This document shows positions 19,508 to 27,214 of a stretch of DNA of 27,214 nt, in pieces (the stretch's first letter is position 1; the number at the start of each line of letters is the position of its first letter). The stretch is from Bacteroidales bacterium. GTDB lineage: Bacteria > Bacteroidota > Bacteroidia > Bacteroidales > BM520. The notes below the pieces were generated by a model, which saw only the letters and a program-made list of their open reading frames with translations, ran no database searches and was not told the origin of the DNA. The position numbers and the translations under genes were made by a program. The stretch lies in assembly GCA_023230285.1 (NCBI GenBank), contig JALNXP010000004.1, forward strand, positions 1-27,214, read 5' to 3'.

Positions 19508-20830
19508 TTAATTATTATGCCAATATTTTTCAACTAAAGATTGTTTGATACCTACTTCTGCTTTAGAGAAGTATTTACTAAATAGTTCCCAAGCGGTATT
19601 GAGCATAGTAGTGATGTCGATATTAACATCTATAGCTAATAATTTTTCGGAATAATCATGAGCGAAAGCGATAGTACGTTCATCATAGTCGCTCAGGTCG
19701 AAGCCGTTTTCGAGTTTGGTTTTAGCGTTAGCGGCATCGGCGAATAGTCTCACGGCGGTGTTCATCACCTGCGGGTGGTCTTCGCGGGTTTGTTTTCCGA
19801 TAACGAGTTGTTTTAGACGTGACAAGCTTCGGAATGGGTCAACAATAACTTTGCTGATGTCGGTATCTTTTCTCAGAAACAGCTGACCTTCAGTGATATA
19901 TCCGGTGTTGTCGGGTATAGCGTGAGTAATGTCGCCGCCGCTGAGGGTTGTTACAGCGATAATGGTGATAGAGCCGCCTTCGTGGAATTGAACGGCTTTT
20001 TCATATATTTTAGCAAGGTCGGAGTATAATGAACCCGGCATACTGTCTTTTGATGGTATCTGGTCCATACGGTTGGAAACTATACACAGAGCATCAGCAT
20101 ATAATGTCATATCCGTAAGAAGTACAAGGACTTTTTCGTTACAGTCGTGAGCAAAATATTCAGCAGCTGTCAGAGCCATATCAGGTATTAACAGACGTTC
20201 TACGGGAGCATTCTCTGTGGTATTGATGAAGCTGATAATTCTGTTTAGTGCGCCGGCGTTGTCAAAAGTATTCTTGTAATACAGATAGTCATCATGTGTC
20301 AATCCCATGCCGCCGAGGATTATTTTGTCAGCTTCTGCGCGGAGAGCAACGGTAGCCATAATCTGGTTGTAGGGTTGGTCAGGGTCTGCAAAAAATGGTA
20401 TCTTCTGACCGGTGACTATGGTGTTGTTCAAGTCGATGCCGGCGATGCCGGTAGGGATAAGTTTAGAAGGCTGCATCCTCTTTACAGGGTTCACTGAAGG
20501 ACCGCCGATTTCACGTTCTTCGCCGCTTACCTCAGGACCGTCGTCAATAGGAGTCCCATAAGCGTTGAAAAATCTGCCGGCAAGTTCCGGTCCTACTTTC
20601 AACACAGGGGGCTTCCCAAGAAAAACAACTTCTGCGTTAGTAGGTATGCCTTCTGTTCCGGCAAAAACTTGTAATGTGACATCGTCACCGTCAATTTTTA
20701 CAACTTGCGCTCTTTTGCCGTCAATAACAGCCATCTCATCATAACCTACTCCCGTGGCTTTAAGTGTACATGTAGCTTTGGTTATCTTGGTGATTTTCGT
20801 ATATATACGTTGAAATGCTTGCGTTGTCAT
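19508..20830 (-). CDS. ntpB: V-type ATPase subunit B (non-catalytic)
   Basis: A 440-residue nucleotide-binding subunit that alternates with subunit A in the head. It has the N-terminal barrel (1-75), the conserved LAGRFFNAYGTPIDDGPE (83-100) and GIAGIDLNNTIVTGQKIPFF (128-147). The position of the Walker A loop is occupied by ADPDQPYNQ with no GK[ST], as expected for the non-catalytic subunit. Further typical blocks are MTLYADAL, SNRMDQIPSKDSMPGSLYSDLA and FRSLSRLKQL. Its ATG overlaps the ntpA stop by one base (TAATG), and a Shine-Dalgarno-like AAAGGAGAG lies in the end of ntpA. The family is usually about 440-460 residues, so the length is normal. Confidence 0.96.
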   Translation of the reverse strand: MTTQAFQRIYTKITKITKATCTLKATGVGYDEMAVIDGKRAQVVKIDGDDVTLQVFAGTEGIPTNAEVVFLGKPPVLKVGPELAGRFFNAYGTPIDDGPEVSGEEREIGGPSVNPVKRMQPSKLIPTGIAGIDLNNTIVTGQKIPFFADPDQPYNQIMATVALRAEADKIILGGMGLTHDDYLYYKNTFDNAGALNRIISFINTTENAPVERLLIPDMALTAAEYFAHDCNEKVLVLLTDMTLYADALCIVSNRMDQIPSKDSMPGSLYSDLAKIYEKAVQFHEGGSITIIAVTTLSGGDITHAIPDNTGYITEGQLFLRKDTDISKVIVDPFRSLSRLKQLVIGKQTREDHPQVMNTAVRLFADAANAKTKLENGFDLSDYDERTIAFAHDYSEKLLAIDVNIDITTMLNTAWELFSKYFSKAEVGIKQSLVEKYWHNN

Positions 20831-22599
20831 TATTCCACTCTCCTTTCTTGTAGTGTCTGATTAACATCATTAAGATATTTATTGAAGTTTTCAGAATTAA
20901 ATTCCGAATAGTTCATCTGTTTCATGGCGTTTATTATACGTTTGAAATAAGGGTTGATTTCTTCAAAAGAATCAAAGTTGAATTTGGCATCACAGATACT
21001 TAAAATGAGTTCGAGCATATACTTTTGTCTTTCCATCGGCGTGTTGGCATCAATGTTGTCAAAGGCATCTTGTTGTAATATGACGAAGTCTATAAGTTCC
21101 GATTTCCAGAATCTGAGGTGATATTCTATTGGAACGCCGTCGTCTCCAAGTATGTTGATTTGTTCTTTAGCTTCTTTACCTCTCAAGATGATATTTTTAG
21201 TTTTCATTATTTCGTTCACCCAATCTGGAGAGACTTTGTTAGCGAGATAATTTTGAACTTGTTCATAGTCAAGGTATTTAGAGTAAGATTCTATAGGTTC
21301 TACAGCGGGGTATCTTTTGCCGTCAGCGCGGTCTTGCGACAAGGCGTAGAAGCAGCGTGCAGCTTTTTTTGTGGATTCCGTAACCGGTTCTTTCAGGTTA
21401 CCGCCGGCAGGCGATACTGTTCCGATGAATGTTACAGAGCCTGTTTTGCCGTTGTTCAGATGTACGAAGCCGGCACGGGCGTAAAAACTTGAGATGATAG
21501 CCGAAAGGTCGACAGGGAAAGCATCTTGTCCGGGTAATTCTTCCAAACGGTTTGACATCTCACGCAGAGCTTGCGCCCAGCGAGATGTGGAGTCGGCAAG
21601 CAATAACACCCTTAATCCCATACTTCTGTAATATTCGGCAATTGTCATACCTGTATATACTGATGCCTCTCTTGCTGCAACAGGCATGTTGGAAGTATTA
21701 CAGATGATGGTTGTACGGTCGTTAAGTTTTCTGCCTGTCCGCGGGTCTATGAGTTCAGGAAATTCCGTGAAGATTTCTACAACTTCGTTAGCACGCTCAC
21801 CGCAGGCGGTGATAATGATAATGTCTGCCTCCGCTTGTTTTGCAATAGCATGTTGCAAAACAGTTTTTCCGCAGCCGAAAGGTCCCGGAATAAAACCTGT
21901 ACCGCCTTCAGTAATAGGATTTAATGTGTCAATAGTTCTGACACCGGTCTCAAGTACCTTTGCAGGCATTGGCTTGTCTTTGTATACCTTGATGGGCTTT
22001 TTGACAGCCCACTTTTGTGTCATAGTCACGTTTATCGTATGACCATCAGCATCAGCTAATTTAGCTATAGTATCTTTTATGGTATATTTGCCGGCAGGAA
22101 CTACTTCTTTTACAATGTATTCTTTGTCAAAAGAAAAAGGTACCATGATTTTATGGTCTATCCAATTTTCTTTGACACTGCCAAGCCAGTCTCCGGCTGT
22201 TACTTTGTCGCCGAGAGTTGCTGTCGGAGAAAATTCCCATAACTTATCGTCCTCTAATGGATTTGTGTACTCACCTATTTTAAGAAAAGTGGCATCCATC
22301 TTGTCAAGGTCGTTTTGCAATCCGTCATAATTTTTTGAAAGTATACCGGGACCTAAAGTTACTTCGAGCATGTGCTGCATAAACTCAACAGTCGCTCCTA
22401 CTTTTAACCCTCTTGTACTCTCAAATACTTGAATATATGCAATATCACCAATTATCTTAATGACCTCCGCCATTAAATCGGTATCACCTAATTTCACATA
22501 ACAAATTTCATTCTGCGAAACAGGTCCATCAACCTTTACGGTAACAAGGTTAGATATTACACCTACTACACTTCCTGTAGTCTTATAATTCTTATCCAT
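20830..22599 (-). CDS. ntpA: V-type ATPase subunit A (catalytic)
   Basis: The 589-residue ATP-hydrolysing or ATP-making subunit. Walker A is GPFGCGKT (239-246), the standard V-type form. The catalytic glutamate lies in CGERANEVVE, and the Walker B region is VLLLADSTSRWAQALREMSNRLEELPGQDAFPV. The extra non-homologous region that distinguishes V-type A from F-type beta lies before the P-loop (about 110-200, including VPAGKYTIKDTI). The length fits bacterial V-type A subunits, about 580-600 residues. It lies 21 bases after the DUF2764 gene and overlaps ntpB by one base. Confidence 0.97.
   Translation of the reverse strand: MDKNYKTTGSVVGVISNLVTVKVDGPVSQNEICYVKLGDTDLMAEVIKIIGDIAYIQVFESTRGLKVGATVEFMQHMLEVTLGPGILSKNYDGLQNDLDKMDATFLKIGEYTNPLEDDKLWEFSPTATLGDKVTAGDWLGSVKENWIDHKIMVPFSFDKEYIVKEVVPAGKYTIKDTIAKLADADGHTINVTMTQKWAVKKPIKVYKDKPMPAKVLETGVRTIDTLNPITEGGTGFIPGPFGCGKTVLQHAIAKQAEADIIIITACGERANEVVEIFTEFPELIDPRTGRKLNDRTTIICNTSNMPVAAREASVYTGMTIAEYYRSMGLRVLLLADSTSRWAQALREMSNRLEELPGQDAFPVDLSAIISSFYARAGFVHLNNGKTGSVTFIGTVSPAGGNLKEPVTESTKKAARCFYALSQDRADGKRYPAVEPIESYSKYLDYEQVQNYLANKVSPDWVNEIMKTKNIILRGKEAKEQINILGDDGVPIEYHLRFWKSELIDFVILQQDAFDNIDANTPMERQKYMLELILSICDAKFNFDSFEEINPYFKRIINAMKQMNYSEFNSENFNKYLNDVNQTLQERRVE
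20838..20846 (-). promoter_or_regulatory. Shine-Dalgarno sequence for ntpB
   Basis: The minus strand reads AAAGGAGAG; the AGGAG core ends 9 bases before the ntpB ATG and lies within the last codons of ntpA. Together with the one-base overlap it points to coupled translation of A and B, which are needed in equal amounts. Confidence 0.7.
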
Positions 22600-22620
22600 A
22601 AATTTGATTGTTGTTTTAAG

Positions 22621-23439
22621 TTATTGATTTTCAAATTTATAATTTGATTTTATTTCGTTAAGTAATTTGGTAAATAATAGTTTGCCTTTTTCTGTGTCTA
22701 AATTGAACCATCTGTCTGCTATTCTTAATTTAATCAAAATGGCAATCACTAATTCAAAAGAAAAGTATTCAAATGTCGTGGCATCATCAAGCCATTGCCA
22801 TTTCAACATGTCTATGGCTTCTTCACGCTTCATTAAATTGTCAGACTCATAAATCAATAATATCTTTTCTATCACAGGCAAATCTATGGAAAGTCCAAAG
22901 TCCTTGGACCCGCTCTTGGCTATAGCCAAAATGTCTTCATTGATGATGATAAGTTGTTCTTCCGGATTTAATGAGTATTTTCTCGCATTTATTGCCGTGG
23001 TAATTGTTTTGAGCATGAACTCAAATTCAAACCACAATTTTAACAACTGATTATCAATGGTCTTAAGATAATTATAGTATAAATATTGTAGGCGTTTTTC
23101 CCAATATACAACACCTTGATTATTGTCAAAATCGTTATACTCTTCAACAAAAGTTTTAAGATATGATACTAAATTTTCAGGCTCTTTTAAATTATCAGTC
23201 AGTTGATTGATACCATAGTTACCTAAATTGTTAAACTTATCATTCTCTTTTTTTATTAATATATTGATAATATTCTCGTTATCAAAAGAATAATATAAAT
23301 TGTTTATTGTAGAGAAGTCATCAGGGTGCAGCCCTTCCTGTAAAAAAGTTTTAAATTCATCTTGCTTAAACAGTAATTTTTTTTGGTCAAATACTATTTC
23401 AGGCATTCCCGCAATAAGGCAATAATAGTTCCTGCTCAT
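22621..23439 (-). CDS. DUF2764 protein of the V-type ATPase operon
   Basis: A 272-residue, mostly helical soluble protein that I recognise as DUF2764 from its opening NYYCLIAGMPEI, the following GLHPDDFSTINNLYYSFDNENI, and a WQWLDD segment near the C-terminus. It occupies the place that subunit C has in archaeal-type operons, directly after subunit E and before subunit A. A similar unnamed gene is found between E and A in chlamydial and spirochaetal V-ATPase operons. A role as the subunit C counterpart, joining the central stalk to the membrane rotor, is plausible but inferred from position and size; no subunit C motif is obvious. It starts 5 bases after ntpE and has no signal peptide or membrane helix. 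Confidence 0.87.
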   Translation of the reverse strand: MSRNYYCLIAGMPEIVFDQKKLLFKQDEFKTFLQEGLHPDDFSTINNLYYSFDNENIINILIKKENDKFNNLGNYGINQLTDNLKEPENLVSYLKTFVEEYNDFDNNQGVVYWEKRLQYLYYNYLKTIDNQLLKLWFEFEFMLKTITTAINARKYSLNPEEQLIIINEDILAIAKSGSKDFGLSIDLPVIEKILLIYESDNLMKREEAIDMLKWQWLDDATTFEYFSFELVIAILIKLRIADRWFNLDTEKGKLLFTKLLNEIKSNYKFENQ

Positions 23440-23444
23440 CGCTA

Positions 23445-24050
23445 TTATTTTTTGAATAGTAAATCAAAAGTTCTTGGACGAATATAATTCTTGATGAAAG
23501 CACTAAAATCTTCTTCAGTGAAATTTATTTTGTAACCACCATTTTCCACGACTATCGAAAAACCATTTTTGATTTCTTTAGTCGGATAAAATTTTACTTT
23601 ATTGCTTAATGATTTTGATAATGAACTGTCTATAAAATCATCTACTTTGCTGCCTTCAGGAAAAAGAATATCAAGTGAGGTATTCTCTTTTTGGAAGTCC
23701 CAATTACTCAGCATTGTCGTAATCATTTGTTTTATAAACGATTGATCATTAAATGCTTCTTGTATAGGCTTGTCGATGATGCTGCTAAGCATAACATCAA
23801 CAATATTCTGTTTTATAGCAGATAAAGATTGATTAGCTGTCATTTCCAATTCAGCGTTAACTTTTTTCTTCTGCTCTACATTGTCTGAATTGGCTTTTGC
23901 TATAATTTGCTCCGATTGCTTTTTTGCATCTACAATCAGTGCGTCAGCTTTTGCTTTAGCTGCATTAATAATTTCATCAGCTTCTTTATTGGCTTTTGCT
24001 ATTCCTTCGTTATAAATCTTGTCGGTTAGTTTCTTTAGTGTATCTTCCAT
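23445..24050 (-). CDS. ntpE: V-type ATPase subunit E (peripheral stalk)
   Basis: A 201-residue peripheral stalk subunit, first gene of the operon. Residues about 1-80 form a long charged helix rich in Ala, Lys and Glu (GIAKANKEADEIINAAKAKA within 16-35), the typical coiled-coil stalk. The C-terminal part (about 100-201) is a small globular domain that would contact subunits A and B and includes NGFSIVVENGGYKINFTEEDF. No separate subunit G/H gene, the usual stalk partner, is seen in this operon. No clear TAnnTTTG promoter was found between this gene and the ferritin terminator region, so its promoter is either atypical or further upstream. ATG at 24050-24048. Confidence 0.92.
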   Translation of the reverse strand: MEDTLKKLTDKIYNEGIAKANKEADEIINAAKAKADALIVDAKKQSEQIIAKANSDNVEQKKKVNAELEMTANQSLSAIKQNIVDVMLSSIIDKPIQEAFNDQSFIKQMITTMLSNWDFQKENTSLDILFPEGSKVDDFIDSSLSKSLSNKVKFYPTKEIKNGFSIVVENGGYKINFTEEDFSAFIKNYIRPRTFDLLFKK

Positions 24051-24127
24051 ATAGAGAAGTATTAATATTTAATAAAAAGTTTGTGAATTATTTTATGTTG
24101 ATTGCTCAATGTTAATAGTTTTTTTTT

Positions 24128-24173
24128 GATAACAAAAGCAATCATCACTTTCGAGATGATTACTTTTGTTATT
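24128..24173 (-). terminator. Hairpin between ferritin and the V-ATPase operon
   Basis: On the minus strand the arms AATAACAAAAGTAATCATC (24173-24155) and GATGATTGCTTTTGTTATC (24146-24128) can pair along 19 positions with one G-U pair, around an 8-base loop. The wobble pair works only in minus-strand RNA; on the plus strand the same position is a C-A mismatch. The hairpin starts 9 bases after the ferritin stop codon. It is followed by a run of A, not T, so termination efficiency is uncertain. Confidence 0.6.
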
Positions 24174-24182
24174 ATTGACAGC

Positions 24183-24707
24183 TTATTCAGCCGTAACAGC
24201 TAATGGTGCCGCTTGAACATATACGCGGGCAGCAAGTTCTTTGTCTAACATATATAGCCCATATCCGTTGTCTTTAATCATTTTTAAACTGCCGATGATT
24301 TCTTGTGCATTGTCTTCTTCTTCAACTTGTTCGTCAATAAACCATTTTAACATGCTTTGTGTCGCATAATCATCTTCTTTTACGGCTATAGAATATAAAT
24401 TGTTTATAAGTGCAGTCACTTTTTGTTCATGTGCATAAGTGTCTTCGTATGCTGCTAATGGCGATGCCCAATTAGTCTCTACTGCATCTATCGGAGCTAA
24501 AACAACTTTACCGCCTCTCGATACTAAATATTTGAATAAAATCATAGCATGATCTTGTTCTTCTTTGAATTGTACTTCAAACCAATTTGCCATTCCTTTG
24601 TATCCATTGTCCTGACAATAAGCAGACATTGACAGATATAAATATGCTGACCATAATTCTGCGTTAATTTGTGCGTTAATTGCTTCTTCGATTTTTTTAC
24701 TGATCAT
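24183..24707 (-). CDS. ftnA: Bacterial non-heme ferritin
   Basis: A 174-residue iron-storage protein that assembles into a 24-subunit cage and oxidises Fe2+. The four-helix pattern begins with INAQINAELWSAYLYLSMSA. All ferroxidase residues of E. coli FtnA are at the same positions: E17, E50 and H53 (EEQDH), E94 (HEQK), Q127 and E130. Heme-binding methionine of bacterioferritin is not expected here, and the family length (165-180) is normal. The gene stands alone between a strong promoter (24759-24790) and a hairpin at 24128-24173. In an anaerobe it would store iron and guard against oxidative stress; control by an iron or peroxide regulator is possible but no operator is evident. Confidence 0.97.
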   Translation of the reverse strand: MISKKIEEAINAQINAELWSAYLYLSMSAYCQDNGYKGMANWFEVQFKEEQDHAMILFKYLVSRGGKVVLAPIDAVETNWASPLAAYEDTYAHEQKVTALINNLYSIAVKEDDYATQSMLKWFIDEQVEEEDNAQEIIGSLKMIKDNGYGLYMLDKELAARVYVQAAPLAVTAE

Positions 24708-24758
24708 AATTTTAATTTTTAAATGTTTTTATAAAAGATATTTCTTATAAATAGTGAG

Positions 24759-24790
24759 CAAAAGTAAAAAGTTTTTATATGGTAGTCAAA
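24759..24790 (-). promoter_or_regulatory. Ferritin promoter
   Basis: On the minus strand TTTG (24790-24787), a 20-base spacer and TACTTTTG (24766-24759) match the Bacteroidota promoter consensus in both elements and spacing. It is the best promoter in the window and leaves a leader of about 45 bases before the ftnA ATG. Confidence 0.8.
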
Positions 24791-24857
24791 TAATATTTTC
24801 TAATTAACTAATTTTTAACGATAAAAATATATCGATTTGCTTGGTCACCAATTGTGA

Positions 24858-25916
24858 TTAGTTTGCCGGTGTAGTGATAATTCCGGCGCAATGGTCATAC
24901 TTCGCTCCTGTAGATGTAGCAAACACGTTGTTTTCATTGTTAATTCTAAGCGCAGCCATGAAAGCAAAAATTAAGGCTTCTTTGTAGTCTGTTATCGTAT
25001 CGTCAGGAATTATGATATTTGCATCAGACAAAATTCTAATGATATTTATTAAGTGCTTATTGTGCGCTCCGCCGCCGGTGCATAGAACAGTTTTGTGTGC
25101 TGTTATGTTGTTTGAAATTTGTGTGGCGACATGTTCGGTGGCAGTTGCAATAAGGTCTTCAACAGTTAAAACCGACTGATATTTTTTTATTATCGGAATA
25201 ATGTTGCTATCAAACCATTCTTTGCCCAAAGATTTTGGATATGGCTTATTATAGTAGTCTAAGGTATTGAGTTCATGCAGTAAGTGACTGTCTACATGAT
25301 TACTTTCGGCTATTTTACCATCTTTATCATAATCAAGGTTGATGATGTTGCAAAGATGATTTATTAGCATATTAGCCGGAGAAATGTCATACGCTATCCT
25401 TTTTCCTGCTTTATTGAAGGAAATATTGGAAAATCCTCCGATGTTGAGACAATAGTCATATTGTCCGAACAGCAGCTCATCGCCGATTGGTACTAATGGA
25501 GCGCCTTGTCCGCCGAGATTTATATCTTGCGAACGAAAGTCGTTGATGACCGTAATACCTGTTTCATCGGCAATTGCCTGTCCATTACCTATTTGCAATG
25601 TATAACTTAAGTCGGGACGGTGGAAAATAGTATGCCCGTGACTTGCGATATAATCCGGTTGAATATTCCATTTGTCACAAAAAATGTTGACTTGTCTGCC
25701 TAAATATTTACCGTAAAGCCAATCATTTTCTGCGATAATATCTGCGGGTGAATAAAAAGAATCGATTAATAATCTTTTTATTTCATCTGGATAGCTAACT
25801 GTTTCCGATACTGTAATTTTAAATGTCCACTTTGAATTGGTCTTGTCGAAGCAGCAATAAACAATGTCAAGTCCATCTAAACTTGTACCGGACATTAAAC
25901 CGATTATGTGAGACAT
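24858..25916 (-). CDS. anmK: Anhydro-N-acetylmuramic acid kinase
   Basis: A 352-residue cytoplasmic sugar kinase that phosphorylates 1,6-anhydro-MurNAc, opening the anhydro ring to give MurNAc-6-phosphate in cell-wall recycling. The diagnostic ATP-binding start GLMSGTSLDGLD is at residues 6-17. Other family blocks are SHGHTIFHRP, INDFRSQDINLGGQGAPLVP, NIGGFSNIS and LCTGGGAHNKHL. The length is slightly below the about 370 residues of E. coli AnmK but no motif is missing. The gene follows an Omp28-like lipoprotein gene by only 6 bases, so it is probably co-transcribed with it. No amidase, MurQ or transporter gene for recycled muropeptides is adjacent. Confidence 0.96.
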   Translation of the reverse strand: MSHIIGLMSGTSLDGLDIVYCCFDKTNSKWTFKITVSETVSYPDEIKRLLIDSFYSPADIIAENDWLYGKYLGRQVNIFCDKWNIQPDYIASHGHTIFHRPDLSYTLQIGNGQAIADETGITVINDFRSQDINLGGQGAPLVPIGDELLFGQYDYCLNIGGFSNISFNKAGKRIAYDISPANMLINHLCNIINLDYDKDGKIAESNHVDSHLLHELNTLDYYNKPYPKSLGKEWFDSNIIPIIKKYQSVLTVEDLIATATEHVATQISNNITAHKTVLCTGGGAHNKHLINIIRILSDANIIIPDDTITDYKEALIFAFMAALRINNENNVFATSTGAKYDHCAGIITTPAN

Positions 25917-25922
25917 AATACG

Positions 25923-26732
25923 TTAAATTTCAATAACTTGTAGAATGTCCTTGCTCGTTATATTGTAAATATATATGACTATATTACAGTTATCGTAGAC
26001 CCATTCATTGTTCCAAGTCATAGAATAAGATTTGTTGTCTTTTCCGAGACCGTTTATGGGTTTGCCCCAAGCTCTGTTAAAAGAGGAACGAAGGACATGG
26101 TTATGTACGTAATCTTCAATAATTTCTTCACCATTAGCTTGCGGACTGACGATACCGCTTTCAACAACAAAAGCACAAAGTCCGGCAGTAACAGCTTCAG
26201 TTCCTTTGACGTTTGTTTCTATATTAACAGTAAGTTGCTGTGTTTCTGTGTCAAAATTTTTGGAGGCAGTGATGGTGGCGGTGGCTATGTCGTCAATCAT
26301 ATCTTCTACTTTTTCTTCCCATTCGGTGTAGTCGGTTATGAAGGTAGAGCCATAAGCTGTTCTGTTGAGGACACCTTTTGGATAAGATGTTAATCCAAAA
26401 TAATCATGAATTGCATTACCTTCGACAGTTCTGTAGTCGGCAGTATATCCGGCGACAGGCATGGCGTAAAAGCCGGCATGTATGCCTATTGCTATTATCT
26501 TATCGCCATACAGTGTTTGCAGTTTGTTGATTTCTGCATGCGCTTTCGGACAGTTCTGGCAACGTTGTCCCGTAAATTCTTCTATCAGAATATTTCTCGT
26601 GGTAGTCGTAGTTGTTGTATCATCGCCATTTATTACCGGAGTAAGATATTCATCAGTAGGGATAACATCACAACTTGTTGCAAAACAAGCGATTATGGTA
26701 ATTGCCAATCCTAATATAACAGTTTTTTTCAT
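25923..26732 (-). CDS. Omp28-related lipoprotein with thioredoxin-like CxxC
   Basis: A 269-residue putative lipoprotein. The signal peptide (1-20) ends in a lipobox-like FATS before C21. After a short linker with a run of seven threonines (39-45) comes a thioredoxin-like region, ILIEEFTGQRCQNCPKAHAE, with a CxxC pair at C58 and C61, then a beta-strand-rich C-terminal part ending in NITSKDILQVIEI. This is the layout of the Bacteroidota Omp28 family, first described as an outer-membrane protein of Porphyromonas gingivalis. The function is uncertain; a redox or adhesion role would be inference. It lies 22 bases after the DUF6029 gene and 6 bases before anmK. Confidence 0.85.
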   Translation of the reverse strand: MKKTVILGLAITIIACFATSCDVIPTDEYLTPVINGDDTTTTTTTRNILIEEFTGQRCQNCPKAHAEINKLQTLYGDKIIAIGIHAGFYAMPVAGYTADYRTVEGNAIHDYFGLTSYPKGVLNRTAYGSTFITDYTEWEEKVEDMIDDIATATITASKNFDTETQQLTVNIETNVKGTEAVTAGLCAFVVESGIVSPQANGEEIIEDYVHNHVLRSSFNRAWGKPINGLGKDNKSYSMTWNNEWVYDNCNIVIYIYNITSKDILQVIEI

Positions 26733-26754
26733 AATTATCGATTTTTATGTGTGT

Positions 26755-27214
26755 TTAAAATGATGTACTTAAAGAGAGTGATAATCCGCTGGCTGCAGGT
26801 ACGTATCTGCATACGCCACCAACACAAAGTAATCCTTCGCGCTGCCGTCCGTAAGAGAGTGAAACTCTTGTAGATTGATAAATATAGCCGGCAGAAGCCA
26901 TGTAATAATGAAGTTTGTCGTTTTTATCCGAATTGCCATAATTATATTCATCAGAAATAGAGAAAAACCAATGAGGAATGCTGTATTCGAGGAGTAAAGT
27001 AGCCCAATTACCTTTGTCCTGTTTTGTAAACAGAGCCTGAGCTTCAGCACGTAAAGAGTTTTTGTTGTCAATTTTCCAAGTAATGTCGGCTATGCCGATG
27101 TTAGCATTAACAACTCCGTACTCGCCGATGGTGTGTCCTTCAATTCTGTCTTTGTCGTAAAGCAGATTAATGTAGGTAAATATGCTTTTCCAATTTTTAT
27201 TAAAGCGTTTTGTA
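26755..27214 (-). CDS. DUF6029-like outer-membrane protein (C-terminal part, cut by the right edge)
   Basis: The last 153 residues of a protein whose 5' end lies beyond the window. The frame enters at base 27213 and stops at TAA 26757-26755. The visible part reads as alternating beta-strands with aromatic residues (WATLLLEYSIPHWFFSISDE, STRVSLSYGRQREG) and ends LSLSLSTSF, with the terminal Phe usual for outer-membrane barrels. GRQREGLLCVGGVCRYVPA is a stretch I associate with DUF6029 proteins of Bacteroidota, which often lie next to Omp28-like genes. A shorter open frame at 26769-27071 in another frame covers part of the same region and is not real. Function unknown; surface or outer-membrane location is inferred. 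Confidence 0.82.
   Translation of the reverse strand, partial: TKRFNKNWKSIFTYINLLYDKDRIEGHTIGEYGVVNANIGIADITWKIDNKNSLRAEAQALFTKQDKGNWATLLLEYSIPHWFFSISDEYNYGNSDKNDKLHYYMASAGYIYQSTRVSLSYGRQREGLLCVGGVCRYVPAASGLSLSLSTSF

Noticed and set aside
24815..24860. Short inverted repeats (CGAT/ATCG and TTGG/CCAA) after anmK as a terminator.
   Set aside because: Stems of only 4-5 bases with no T-tract; not enough to call.
26769..27071. A 100-residue open frame on the minus strand beginning with Met.
   Set aside because: It overlaps, in another frame, the better-supported 3' end of a DUF6029-like gene (26755-27214) that continues beyond the window.

Overview
The window is AT-rich DNA from a bacterium of the phylum Bacteroidota, most likely an anaerobic, fermentative member of the Bacteroidales. 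Several signs support this: promoters of the Bacteroidota form (TTTG, 19-21 bases, TAnnTTTG) in front of transcription units; almost no Shine-Dalgarno sequences; the gene order atpD-atpC-small membrane protein-atpB; a V-type ATPase operon containing a DUF2764 protein; and Bacteroidota-specific families (DUF6029, Omp28, plug-less outer-membrane barrels). No rRNA, tRNA, insertion sequence, CRISPR array or prophage was seen. No stretch longer than 300 bases lacks a gene.

Layout. 1-2651 (minus): start of an F-type ATP synthase operon (beta, epsilon, a small membrane protein, subunit a running off the left edge). 2774-7241 (minus): methylmalonyl-CoA epimerase followed by the four subunits of a sodium-pumping methylmalonyl-CoA decarboxylase, ending at a clear terminator. 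7396-12206 (plus): a two-gene unit encoding a large secreted TPR protein and an outer-membrane beta-barrel, followed by a terminator. 12376-14361 (plus): gyrB with its own promoter, ending in a hairpin that contains the stop codon. 14382-16478 (minus): a TatD-like hydrolase, the 16S rRNA methyltransferase RsmE and a secreted DUF4159 protein. 16569-24050 (minus): a seven-gene V-type ATPase operon (E, DUF2764, A, B, D, I, K). 24183-24707 (minus): ferritin with a near-perfect promoter. 24858-27214 (minus): a DUF6029 protein (cut by the right edge), an Omp28-like lipoprotein and the cell-wall recycling kinase AnmK.

How it works together. Much of the window concerns ion-motive energy. The decarboxylase would couple the (R)-methylmalonyl-CoA to propionyl-CoA step of the succinate-propionate route to Na+ export. 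The V-type rotor subunit carries every side chain known to bind Na+ in the Enterococcus hirae enzyme, so it could use the same sodium gradient. An F-type synthase lies on the other side of the decarboxylase operon. The rest is housekeeping (gyrB, rsmE, tatD, anmK, ftnA) and poorly characterised envelope proteins. The most interesting items are the sodium theme, the V-ATPase operon without subunit F and with Shine-Dalgarno sequences only at its two overlapping gene junctions, the uncharacterised TPR/barrel pair, and a TatD gene that stops early in the same frame as rsmE. Nothing here is clearly a new defence or mobile system.
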